A DNA stretch of 35,503 nucleotides from UBA993 sp964389365 (GTDB lineage: Bacteria > Bacillota > Dethiobacteria > DTU022), in contig CAYMDO010000022.1 of NCBI GenBank assembly GCA_964389365.1, positions 1 through 35,503 of the forward strand, read 5' to 3'. Shown piece after piece: positions 26,617-34,323 of the stretch (position 1 is its first letter; every line of letters starts with the position of its first letter). Made by a program: the position numbers and the translations under genes. A model generated the notes under the pieces. It did not search any database and was not told where the DNA came from. It saw only the letters and a list, made by a program, of their open reading frames with translations.

Positions 26617-26917
26617 TGCAGCACAGATCAGTAAGGCCTGAAACGCTCACCGGCACGGGATGACCACCCAAGATAAAATAGCTTCAACTTAGCGGTATTC
26701 CGGGTTTGGGTGACCAAAACAACAGTCAGCAGCCCATTTGCTTCTTTGGTTACCATGAGCCGGGATGCCGCCGTTGTCCTTCAGCATTCTGGCCAGATGC
26801 AGCAGGTTCCAGGTTAACATAGAGGCAAACGAATGCTTAGCTCAAACAGAACCCGGGCAGGCCATGTCCGCCAATAAATATTTATATTCACTCAGGCGGC
26901 CAGGCGGCATGCCGAAG
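26617..26917 (-). other. Decayed coding fragment between cfa and the D-aminoacylase gene
   Basis: On the minus strand at about 26,690-26,830 a stretch reads MLTWNLLHLARMLKDNGGIP, then AHGNQRSKWAADC and NPEYR before a stop. It looks like the C-terminal end of a real protein; it reminds me of the tail of some flavodoxin-family NAD(P)H oxidoreductases, but this is memory only. The upstream part is missing and the preceding sequence has stops. Nothing else is recognisable here. Confidence 0.25.
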
Positions 26918-28585
26918 TCAGCAGGCTTTAATCACCTGTCCCGCCAGTAGGCCGGGCAGCGCTTTCCCATCACGCAGCGCTTCCTGTCCGTTGATCAGCA
27001 CGTGCCGCATCCCCGAAGGCCCCGCCTCCAGTTCTTTTGAAGTAGTATTGTCCCGTATACGCTCGTAGTCGAAGATGGTAATATCGGCCCAGTTACCCGC
27101 CTTCAGCGTGCCGCGCTCCTGAATTTTGAAGCGCCGGGCCGAATAGCCGGTCATTTTGGCAATAGCCTCTTCTAATGACAGGATGCCCAGCTCCTTGTGA
27201 TAGCGTTGGATTACCCGGGGGAAGGTGCCAAAGGAAGCCGGGTTCTGTATGCCCCTGGCAGTAAGAATGGTGTCCGTTTCCACCAGGTTCAGCGGATGCC
27301 TTAGTATTTTCAGGTATGCGCTTTCGTCTTCTTCGTCACCGCTGTATTTGTGCAGCAGGCAGAGGGTTTTACCCCGGCCCAGCCGGCTGACCTTTAAATA
27401 GGCATCCAACACCGAACATTTCATTTCCCGGGCAATCTCACCGAAAAACATGCCGTTGTAGATGTCTGCATCGGGGCATCCCCCCCAGAGCACCTGTATA
27501 TCGGCCAGAGTAAAGCCCAGCAGCTTTGTGATCAGCGCTACCTCCAGGCGCAGCCGGAAGAGGGCCGCGGGGCTTTTGAAATTCTGATCGATATTGTTTA
27601 AAAACCAGGCCGGGTAGACTACGTAGATGGTGGTGTTGCCGCACAGGTAGGGGAAGCTGTCAAAAGCCACATCCACCCCCCGCGAGTGTGCCGCGTCGAT
27701 CATCTTCAAAGCTTTATCGCTGGTGGGCCATGTTTTTTTGCCCACGAAAATCAGGTGGGATACCTGCAGCCGCACCCCGGTCCTTTCAGCCAGGTCGAGC
27801 ACTTCTTTAAGCGCTTTTAGATTATGGGGCTCGCTGTCGAATATATTAAACGGGTAAGCCCCGGAGAGTCGGGAAAAGGCTTTATTGTGAACCGTGAGCA
27901 GCCGACCGTATTTCTGCACGCAACGGGCCAGCTGTTCCAGCTCCGCTTGCTCTGTAAAGATGCCCGGCTCGTAGCCCAGGCCCAGGGAAAGTCCGAAAGA
28001 GCCTTCCTCAAAAGATTGGGTCACCATGCGTTCCATGCTGTCCATAGCTTCTTGCCCCGGGTAGGCATGCGCTCTCCCCAGGCAGGAAAAGCGCATGGTG
28101 CCGTGGCCGCTGAGCATAGCCAGGTTTAAAGAAATGCCCTGCGCTTTTAACGTATCCAGGAAAGAATCCATCGTGCCCCATGAAAGATTTAGGGGCCGCT
28201 GGTAGATGAATTCGGAAGTTTCCTGGATCAGCGGCAGGTGGGCCGATCCCTGGGCCAAAGGTGCAGGGGAAAAGCCGCAGTTGCCGCCGATCACTGTAGT
28301 AATCCCCTGTTCCAGCAGCGGGGCCAGGATAGTCGGGTGCTCCTCTAAGGGAAAGATCCAGTCGGCGTGCGAATGCATATCGATAAAGCCGGGGCAGACG
28401 GTCAACCCGGTTGCGTCAAGTGTTTTACCGGCGGGCGGCTCTGCGTTGTCCGCGTGGTTTCCCCCGGTAAGGCGGGGAATAATGGCGGCGATACGGCCGC
28501 CCTGAATATATAGATCACCCGGGTAAGCTTCCTTTCCAGTCCCGTCCACGATAGTTCCGCCGCGAATTGCCAGCTCGTAGTCCAT
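26918..28585 (-). CDS. N-acyl-D-amino-acid deacylase (D-aminoacylase, amidohydrolase family)
   Basis: A 555-residue zinc-dependent amidohydrolase that releases D-amino acids from N-acyl forms, or acts on related D-amino compounds. Visible motifs are PGFIDMHSHADW near residue 75 (metal site), GLSLGLGYEPGIFTEQAELE, LQVSHLIFVGKKTW, and the C-terminal GTLKAGNWADITIFDY. I chose the ATG at 28585 so the product begins MDYELAIRGGTIVDGTG, as in relatives; a GTG at 28597 is the alternative. D-amino acid turnover from peptidoglycan is a plausible role. It is intact although flanked on both sides by decayed genes. Confidence 0.87.
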   Translation of the reverse strand: MDYELAIRGGTIVDGTGKEAYPGDLYIQGGRIAAIIPRLTGGNHADNAEPPAGKTLDATGLTVCPGFIDMHSHADWIFPLEEHPTILAPLLEQGITTVIGGNCGFSPAPLAQGSAHLPLIQETSEFIYQRPLNLSWGTMDSFLDTLKAQGISLNLAMLSGHGTMRFSCLGRAHAYPGQEAMDSMERMVTQSFEEGSFGLSLGLGYEPGIFTEQAELEQLARCVQKYGRLLTVHNKAFSRLSGAYPFNIFDSEPHNLKALKEVLDLAERTGVRLQVSHLIFVGKKTWPTSDKALKMIDAAHSRGVDVAFDSFPYLCGNTTIYVVYPAWFLNNIDQNFKSPAALFRLRLEVALITKLLGFTLADIQVLWGGCPDADIYNGMFFGEIAREMKCSVLDAYLKVSRLGRGKTLCLLHKYSGDEEDESAYLKILRHPLNLVETDTILTARGIQNPASFGTFPRVIQRYHKELGILSLEEAIAKMTGYSARRFKIQERGTLKAGNWADITIFDYERIRDNTTSKELEAGPSGMRHVLINGQEALRDGKALPGLLAGQVIKAC

Positions 28586-28694
28586 TCTCCGAAACACCGC
28601 CTTTATCTTGCAACTAATTCTGATAAATCAAGCTATTTACGTTTAATTATGTAAATACCTTAGTCGTGCTGTCACCAAACGATTTGGCAAATGA

Positions 28695-29106
28695 TAGGCA
28701 GCGAGAACGCGGACCGGGCAGGGTGTCAATCCACCGACCACACTGGCCAGAACCCTTTCCATCCCGGCTCCGCAGTACAATTACCCTAGCTTCCCGGTAA
28801 TATTCAACCTGACTATGCTCGGTTTTAACCGTATCAAAAACATCAGGCTCCGCTCTTGTAGCCAGAACGGTGCACCCCATGGCAGCCAGTCGTCCGAATA
28901 TCGCAGCAGCCTGTTCAACTGTTTTCCCGGGACAGTAGAATATATACGAAAAACCGCTCCACAGATGACGATGATGATCGATTTGAGCAAATCCGAGATT
29001 TTCGTTAGGCAGAATCTGCAATTGCTCAAGAATCTGCTCGACGGACAAATCACCAGCTTTTTATACAGCCAGTAGGTCAAAGATCTTTTTCTTATCGCTT
29101 GTTCAT
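28695..29106 (-). pseudogene. larB: larB pseudogene (nickel-pincer cofactor carboxylase)
   Basis: The N-terminal third of LarB is readable: SVEQILEQLQILPNENLGFA, then QIDHHRHLWSGF, GKTVEQAAAIF, TVLATRAEP and EYYREARVIVL. The next expected NCAIR-mutase core is missing, and in another frame AGMERVLASVVGGLTPCPV resumes, a match to the conserved GMEGALxSVVGGL block, before degenerating. A TAA at 29061-29063 interrupts the start region (LLAV-stop-KAGDL). LarB carboxylates nicotinic acid adenine dinucleotide for the lactate racemase cofactor; this copy cannot. No other lar gene is in the window. Confidence 0.82.
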
Positions 29107-29121
29107 GATCGCTTGTTCATG
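29094..29121. repeat. Perfect 14-bp tandem duplication at the larB 5' end
   Basis: ATCGCTTGTTCATG occurs twice, back to back (29094-29107 and 29108-29121). It covers the ATG region of the larB remnant on the minus strand and is probably a slippage event in decaying DNA. Confidence 0.85.
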
Positions 29122-29126
29122 CATTC

Positions 29127-30375
29127 TTATTTTTCATTTTTCCGAACCTGATAGATCAGTTTATCACTATAGTAACCCAATGTCCTGGTTTTGAAAAGGA
29201 ATGCCTGCCCGGACAAGGTACATAAACGAAGATTAATATTGACATACGATCCGGCAACCAGGTTGCCACCGGTGTCGATTTCTTCTGCTGTACCGCCGGA
29301 AACCTTAAGCTCGACTGCGGCTGCCGGACTATCACCGATTGCGATATCAAAGCGCTTATCCGGTTCCCCAAGGGATTTGATTAATATTGTGTTGTTGCTG
29401 AATTGTTTCAACCCGGACTAATAAACAACCTCACCAGTTAAGCCACCACTTTTGATGATTTCAATTCTTATTAACCGGTCAAAGTGCACGTAATAGATCC
29501 AGTTACCAACCACGTTAAGCTGGTGAGATCTAGTGCCGTTCCCGATCATTTTTCTTTCCGTCCGATCAGTGCGAATCTTGTAAATGCAACCGGCATCATC
29601 TTCATTAACATAATAAATCCAATCACCAACTACATTCAGTGTTTTAGTGCTGTCGTCATTTACTTCGGAAAAACTCATTACATTTACATCAGTTTTATAG
29701 ATTGACCTGTTGGACTTATCGATATAGTAGATTTAGTCGCCTGGCACATTGAGACTTTCTGCTGAATAGCTGACTTTTAGCCGGGTTAGCTGAGTACCGT
29801 CAGTCCGGACCTTATAAATACGGTGGTTGTCATTACCTTTTGTATAATAAATCCAGTCGCCTACAACATTGATATACTTAGAATTATCAACATTAAGACC
29901 TGTACGGCCGGTTCCGCCTGTTTTAATTTTATACAGCTTTCCTCCCTCACTATAGTTAGAGTAATAAATTTAGTTATTTTTTGTCGCCGCTCTGCCTGAA
30001 TTAATAATGTTGCCGAATGTGTTACACATCGATTTGGCAAGCACAATCTCAATTTTGCCCTCCGGTTCAGGATCGGCCAGATCGGCCACCTTCGATATGG
30101 GTATCTCGCTTGGTTTAAATCGGTCGATTAACATATTCAACGGAGTTTGTGAGTTGGCAGTCTCCGTTACAGGTGGATTTTCAGCAGCAGATTCTGAAGT
30201 TTGTGCCGGGGTTTCGGCCGGAGTTTCTTCTGATTGTTCCAGGGGTTGCGTGCCGGTGCTATCCTGGTACTTCTTTTGTATCATCAAGAAACGGCTGACA
30301 ATACCTGCATTCAACAGCAACTTCTTATATCTCTTCACCACAATAAGGGCATATCTTATTCCTACTTTCAGTCAT
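29127..30375 (-). pseudogene. Zinc-ribbon plus DUF5050 propeller protein, disrupted
   Basis: The gene begins at the ATG at 30375 behind GGGAGG, reading a zinc ribbon (NKICPYCGEEI, then EVAVECRYCQPF) interrupted by a TAA at 30325-30327. After a frameshift one frame runs on through a Pro/Glu/Thr linker and repeated DUF5050 blades (LNVVGDWIYY types). It contains TAA codons at 29970-29972 and 29733-29735, each at the Trp of the WIYY motif, and a TAG at 29418-29420. The frame then continues to 29127 (GSYVNINLRLCTLSGQAFLF). Total span about 415 codons. DUF5050 proteins are usually surface or periplasmic; the function is unknown. Confidence 0.8.
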
Positions 30376-30630
30376 CTTAAAAGAACCTCCCGTATAATTT
30401 GAATTTCTACTGCATGTAGTTTACATTTGCACACCCTCAGGTTTCAGAAATTCGATGGTTGCTGTTAGTAAAAGCAGCTGCAAAACCAGATATAATCGCC
30501 ACTTTTTATAACTACATCCTTCAATAAAATTATATCCTGCCGTTTTTGCAATTGCAAGAATTCTCGATTACTAATCACACATTCCCCAAATGCTATGCAA
30601 TTATTCCGATACCATCAAAACACGCAATGC
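30376..30630. other. Gene-free stretch
   Basis: AT-rich sequence upstream of the DUF5050 pseudogene. Apart from that gene's ribosome binding site (30386-30391) I see no gene, clear promoter or RNA. Confidence 0.4.
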
Positions 30631-30818
30631 ATTGATTGCGGGCGGATTACCGTACGTAATGGCAGCAGTTTACAGGACAACTTAGTTGTCCGTGTTTACC
30701 CGATTACAAAACCATAATCGGCGTAAATGATCCTGAGGCACACGGAGCTGTTCTGCGTGGCTGCACCATTGAAGAAGAGGCAATTATCGGCATGGGTGCT
30801 GATATTCAAGATTTATGA
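30631..30818 (+). pseudogene. Fragment of a gamma-carbonic-anhydrase-like hexapeptide-repeat gene
   Basis: Two frames together read GRITVRNGSSLQDNLVVRVY, then, after a shift near 30,700, DYKTIIG and AHGAVLRGCTIEEEAIIGMG, ending at a TGA. The HGAVLxGCTIExxxxIGMGA block is the signature region of left-handed beta-helix gamma-carbonic anhydrases and their YrdA/PaaY relatives. Both ends are missing. Confidence 0.65.
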
Positions 30819-30824
30819 ATACCC

Positions 30825-30868
30825 TGATATACAGTGTTCTGAATATGATAACTTGATACACCGTGTTC
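30825..30868 (+). repeat. Copies 2 and 3 of the TTGATACACNGTGTTC repeat
   Basis: TGATATACAGTGTTC at 30825-30839 and TTGATACACCGTGTTC at 30853-30868 form a direct pair, each followed by an AATA-like sequence. The second, with its upstream GATAAC, matches the block at 25,353-25,374 at 21 of 22 positions. Confidence 0.55.
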
Positions 30869-30894
30869 AATAATCAAAATCACTGCAAAAAAGT

Positions 30895-30968
30895 TGGAGC
30901 GGGTGATGGGAATCGAACCCACGTATCTAGCTTGGAAGGCTAGGGCTCTACCATTGAGCTACACCCGC
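30895..30968 (-). tRNA. tRNA-Gly (anticodon UCC)
   Basis: A 74-nt cloverleaf including an encoded 3' CCA. The acceptor stem GCGGGTG pairs with CACCCGC, the D-arm is GTAGCTCAATGGTAGAGC-like, the anticodon stem-loop is CTAGC-CTTCCAA-GCTAG with UCC, and the T-arm contains GGTTCGATTCC. It is on the strand opposite the penicillin acylase gene. A T-run follows the 3' end. Confidence 0.97.
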
Positions 30969-31019
30969 TCTTTTTACCGAAGCCGTCCAACGATCCGCAA
31001 CAACAGGCTCCGCTAATAT

Positions 31020-31048
31020 AATATAAACTTTTCTTTTTGTCATTGCAA
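31020..31048 (-). promoter_or_regulatory. Promoter of tRNA-Gly
   Basis: On the minus strand a -35 box TTGCAA (31043-31048) and a -10 box TATATT (31020-31025) are spaced by exactly 17 bases, about 52 bases ahead of the tRNA 5' end. Confidence 0.6.
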
Positions 31049-31125
31049 GTATTTTGCAGATTAAAGCAGGAACCGAACCGCTATTTATCGAAATTGATTT
31101 AATAAACTAACATAATGGAGGTTGC

Positions 31126-33525
31126 ATGATGCGCAAAAAGTGGTTCTGGATAATTATTTTAATAATGATTGCGCTAATCCTTGCAGCCGGGGGAGCCGCC
31201 TACTGGGTCGCCCGGGGCGGGCTGCCTAAAACAAGCGGCACTGTCATCGCCGGAGTTGGCGAACCGGTAGAAATTTATCGAGATCAGTATGGCGTTCCCC
31301 ACATTATCGCCTCTACAATGGAAGATCTTATCTTTGCCCAGGGTTATGCCCAGGCTCAGGATAGGATGTGGCAAATGGATATGAGCCGCCGCGGCGTAAG
31401 CGGCAAGCTTTCTGAAATACTCGGCGCTGATTTCGTGGAAACCGATTATTTTACTCTTACAGTTGGTTTTTTGCGCGCTGCCGAAAAAAACTACAGCCTA
31501 TTAAGCGGCGAGGCAAAGATTTTGCTTGAAGCTTACGCTGCCGGTGTTAATGCTTACATAGAGGGCAATGCCGGTCGTTTATCGCCGGAATTTACATTGC
31601 TTGGCTACAGGCCAGAGCCCTGGACCCCCCTGGACAGTCTGGCTATCGGCGTTTATATGTCCTGGTACCTGGGCGGCAATATGCAAAGCGAACTCTTTCA
31701 TGCCGCCCTGGTTGAAGAGGTGGGTGTTGATCTTGCTGCAGAGCTTTTTCCCGACTATCCCGAGTACGGGCCGGTTATCGCCCCGACAATTACCGAGGGC
31801 CTTACGCTTGACGAAGATGAAGCAGCCAAACTGCTCGATCTGTCCCGTATTGCCGAGTTGAACGGTAAAACCAAGTTTGTCCCCGGGCTGGGCTCCAACA
31901 ACTGGGTAATCAGCGGCAAATTAACAGGCGGGCGCGGCGCTATTTTAGCCAACGATATGCATCTGGGAATGGGCCTTCCTTCGATCTGGCATAATATCCA
32001 CCTGATCCTGGAGGATGAAATCAATATTACCGGGGTAATGTTTGCTGGTGTGCCTGGGGTGATCGTTGGCTTTAACGAATACATTGCCTGGGGCGTTACC
32101 AACACCGGCCCGGATGTACAGGACCTGTACCTGCTCGAACTAAACCCCGAGAACCCAAGCCAGTACCGATACATGAATCAGTGGGTTGAAGCCGACGTAT
32201 TTACCAATGAAATATGGATCAAGGGCGAAGATGAACCGCTGGAGATCGAGATTGCAGAAACCCGTTTCGGGCCGATAGTCAGCGGGGTTGTCGGTTTGGA
32301 TATCCCGATGAGCCTGCGCTGGACTGCTCTTGACGGTACACGCGAGTACGATGCTATTCTCGGCTTAATGCGGGCAACCAACTGGGATGAATTTACCGCA
32401 GCCCTGAATAATTTCATGTCTCCCACTCAAAACTTCGTCTATGCCGACCGGGAAGGCAATATCGGCTACCGGGCCAACGGCCGGATCCCGATTCGACGCA
32501 GCGGGGAAGGGCTATTGCCTGCAGACGGCCGCAGCGACATCAACGAGTGGATCGGCTATATACCTTTTGATGAATTGCCGACAGTCTACAACCCGCCGGA
32601 AGGCATTATTGTTACCGCCAACCACCGCGTGATTGACGAGGATTACCCTTACTTTATATCCTACCAATGGGCTCCGCCCTACCGGGCGATGAGCATTTGG
32701 GCCGAGCTGGAGCAAAGCGGAGACTACAGCCTTGAAGATATGATCCGCGGCCAAACCAGCTTTATAAATTCCCAGGCCCTTACGCTTCATAAGGTATTAC
32801 GCGAAGCTCTGCTGAAAGCAGAGCTCGAGCAGACCGGGGCTGAGGCCATGGATATCTTTTTCGAATGGTTGGAAAATCCTCGCGAAGAAGCAGATGCTGT
32901 CGGGCCCACCATATATAATGTGCTTTATTACAATATGCTGGAGTTAACTTTTTTGGACGAAATGGGCGAAGAAATATATGAGCGTTTCCAGCACAACCGG
33001 GGCAACGTCAACGCGTTTGACCGTATGCTGTTAAGCGGCAAGTCTGGCTGGTTCAACAACATCGAAACGGAAGGGGCTGAAGCAAGAGATGATATAATTA
33101 TCCTGGCCTTCAAGGAAACTCTGCACTACTTATCAGAAAAAATCGGGCCCGATCCGGAAAGCTGGAGTTGGGGAAAACTGCATACAATAACCTTAAGGCA
33201 CCATCTTGGCTCGGTGGACCTTCTGGCCGTGTTATATAACCGCGGGCCCTACCCGGTGGGCGGTTCATACCTTACGCCGGCCGCTATGAGCTACCAGCTG
33301 TCCGATCCGTACGTGGTAACCCATTCGGCACCCTGGCGCTACATGGTTGATATGGATAATTACGAAGCATTTGATGTCCTGGCCGGTGGCATTTCAGGTC
33401 ACCCGCTCAGCAAACACTACAACGATCAGACCGAAATGTGGCTTGCCGGAGAATATAAGCAGATGATCTTCAGTGCAGACAGCGTAAAAGCTCTGCCGAA
33501 TAAGCTGGTCCTGGAGCCTCGTTAG
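31126..33525 (+). CDS. Penicillin-acylase-family (Ntn-hydrolase) amidase
   Basis: A 799-residue Ntn hydrolase made as a precursor. Residues about 5-28 form an N-terminal membrane anchor or signal. The alpha part contains VEIYRDQYGVPHIIASTMED, and the autocatalytic site is PGLGSNNWVISG with Ser257 as the new N-terminal nucleophile of the beta chain. Further beta-chain blocks are ANDMHLGMGLPSIWHNIHL and EGNIGYRANGRIPIRRSGEG. The family cleaves amides such as penicillins and acyl-homoserine lactones; the natural substrate is unknown. GGAGG precedes adjacent ATG codons. It should act outside the membrane. It is followed 26 bases later by the FmdB-like gene. Confidence 0.92.
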   Translation: MMRKKWFWIIILIMIALILAAGGAAYWVARGGLPKTSGTVIAGVGEPVEIYRDQYGVPHIIASTMEDLIFAQGYAQAQDRMWQMDMSRRGVSGKLSEILGADFVETDYFTLTVGFLRAAEKNYSLLSGEAKILLEAYAAGVNAYIEGNAGRLSPEFTLLGYRPEPWTPLDSLAIGVYMSWYLGGNMQSELFHAALVEEVGVDLAAELFPDYPEYGPVIAPTITEGLTLDEDEAAKLLDLSRIAELNGKTKFVPGLGSNNWVISGKLTGGRGAILANDMHLGMGLPSIWHNIHLILEDEINITGVMFAGVPGVIVGFNEYIAWGVTNTGPDVQDLYLLELNPENPSQYRYMNQWVEADVFTNEIWIKGEDEPLEIEIAETRFGPIVSGVVGLDIPMSLRWTALDGTREYDAILGLMRATNWDEFTAALNNFMSPTQNFVYADREGNIGYRANGRIPIRRSGEGLLPADGRSDINEWIGYIPFDELPTVYNPPEGIIVTANHRVIDEDYPYFISYQWAPPYRAMSIWAELEQSGDYSLEDMIRGQTSFINSQALTLHKVLREALLKAELEQTGAEAMDIFFEWLENPREEADAVGPTIYNVLYYNMLELTFLDEMGEEIYERFQHNRGNVNAFDRMLLSGKSGWFNNIETEGAEARDDIIILAFKETLHYLSEKIGPDPESWSWGKLHTITLRHHLGSVDLLAVLYNRGPYPVGGSYLTPAAMSYQLSDPYVVTHSAPWRYMVDMDNYEAFDVLAGGISGHPLSKHYNDQTEMWLAGEYKQMIFSADSVKALPNKLVLEPR

Positions 33526-33551
33526 TTTATCAGTTACAGGGAGGGATCGTA

Positions 33552-33722
33552 ATGCCTGTCTATGAGTATCTCTGCAAAGCTTGTGGGAAAATTATGGAGG
33601 TTAAAGAAACCCTTGCTGAAAAAGAAAAAGGCGGTCAACGCGCCTGCAAAAACTGCGGCAGCATGAATGTAGTTCAGTATTTCGGCAACATGCAGGTGAT
33701 CGCCTCCACGCACCTGCATTAG
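33552..33722 (+). CDS. FmdB-like zinc-ribbon small protein
   Basis: A 56-residue protein starting MPVYEYLCKACGK, with a CxxC pair at C8/C11 and a second at C32/C35, the FmdB/CxxC_CxxC_SSSS zinc-ribbon pattern. FmdB was named from a formamidase regulator, but the biochemical role of these proteins is unproven. GGGAGG lies 6 bases before the ATG. It lies between the acylase gene and the marR-hgcA promoter, and probably ends the upstream transcript. Confidence 0.82.
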   Translation: MPVYEYLCKACGKIMEVKETLAEKEKGGQRACKNCGSMNVVQYFGNMQVIASTHLH

Positions 33723-33782
33723 CAGCTTTACTATTTTTCCGGGCTTAATTCTATCATGAAAACCACCCGGGTTAAATTGGTA

Positions 33783-33812
33783 TTGGTTGGCACAATAGTT
33801 GTATGTTACAAT
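33783..33812 (+). promoter_or_regulatory. Promoter of the marR-hgcA unit
   Basis: A -35-like box TTGGTT (33783-33788) and a -10 box TACAAT (33807-33812, 5 of 6 consensus) are spaced by 18 bases. The predicted transcript would start near 33,819, upstream of the ATG at 33850. The -10 box lies inside the palindrome at 33,796-33,814. Confidence 0.55.
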
Positions 33813-33814
33813 TA
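33796..33814. promoter_or_regulatory. Near-perfect palindrome, probable MarR operator
   Basis: TAGTTGTA-TGT-TACAATTA has 8-base arms with a single mismatch. Length and form match MarR-family operators, and it covers the -10 box of the promoter driving marR and hgcA. Autorepression relieved by a ligand or thiol modification is the straightforward inference. Confidence 0.6.
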
Positions 33815-33849
33815 GTGCGCAATACATTTACGATGAAAGCAGTCCGGAG

Positions 33850-34323
33850 ATGGAACTTAACGACATCCGCATATTTCGCGATTCCGTAAGACAGCTGCAG
33901 CGTTCCCTTGGCTGGCAGGCAAAAAACGATGCTGTATGCTGCGGCGTTACCATCACCCAGTGCCACGCCCTGTTGGAAATTGAGAATAAACAGGAACTTT
34001 CGCTGGTGGATTTGGCAAACGCGCTCAGCCTTGACCCCAGTACGTTAAGCAGGACTGTTGAGACGATGGTTGCCGGCGAATTGGTGGAACGCTCCGCTAA
34101 CCCTGAGGACCGGCGCTATGTAACCCTTTCGCTGACCGGCAGGGGAAAGGAAGTTTATAATCGCATCAACCAGGCCTATGACAGTTACTATCAGGCGATC
34201 TTTAGCAGGATCCCATCTGACAAACAGCAGCAGGTCATAGAAAGCATCAGCCTGTTTGCCCGCGCTGTGTTCGAAAGCGATAGAAATACTTGCTGTATGG
34301 AGGGAAGAACAGATGTCAGATGA
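33850..34323 (+). CDS. MarR-family transcriptional regulator next to hgcA
   Basis: A 157-residue winged-helix repressor. The recognition region is LSLVDLANALSLDPSTLSRT, followed by the wing with NPEDRRYVTLSLTGRGK. Cysteines cluster at C30, C31 and C38 (VCCGVTITQC) ahead of the DNA-binding domain and again at C148/C149 near the C-terminus, which suits thiol- or metal-based sensing. The ATG at 33850 is preferred to an in-frame TTG at 33799, because that codon lies in the promoter and operator; its GGAG is unusually close. The last 11 bases overlap the hgcA start, so the two are coupled. The palindrome upstream is its likely operator. Confidence 0.88.
   Translation: MELNDIRIFRDSVRQLQRSLGWQAKNDAVCCGVTITQCHALLEIENKQELSLVDLANALSLDPSTLSRTVETMVAGELVERSANPEDRRYVTLSLTGRGKEVYNRINQAYDSYYQAIFSRIPSDKQQQVIESISLFARAVFESDRNTCCMEGRTDVR

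Noticed and set aside
28781..29080. 99-residue frame overlapping the larB remnant
   Set aside because: The LarB motifs lie in the other frame; this one is an out-of-frame shadow.
29127..30375. Stop-codon recoding (TAA/TAG read as Trp) in the DUF5050 gene
   Set aside because: The same gene has a frameshift and a TAA at a non-Trp position in its zinc ribbon, neighbouring genes are also decayed, and intact genes in the window use TAA and TAG as normal stops.
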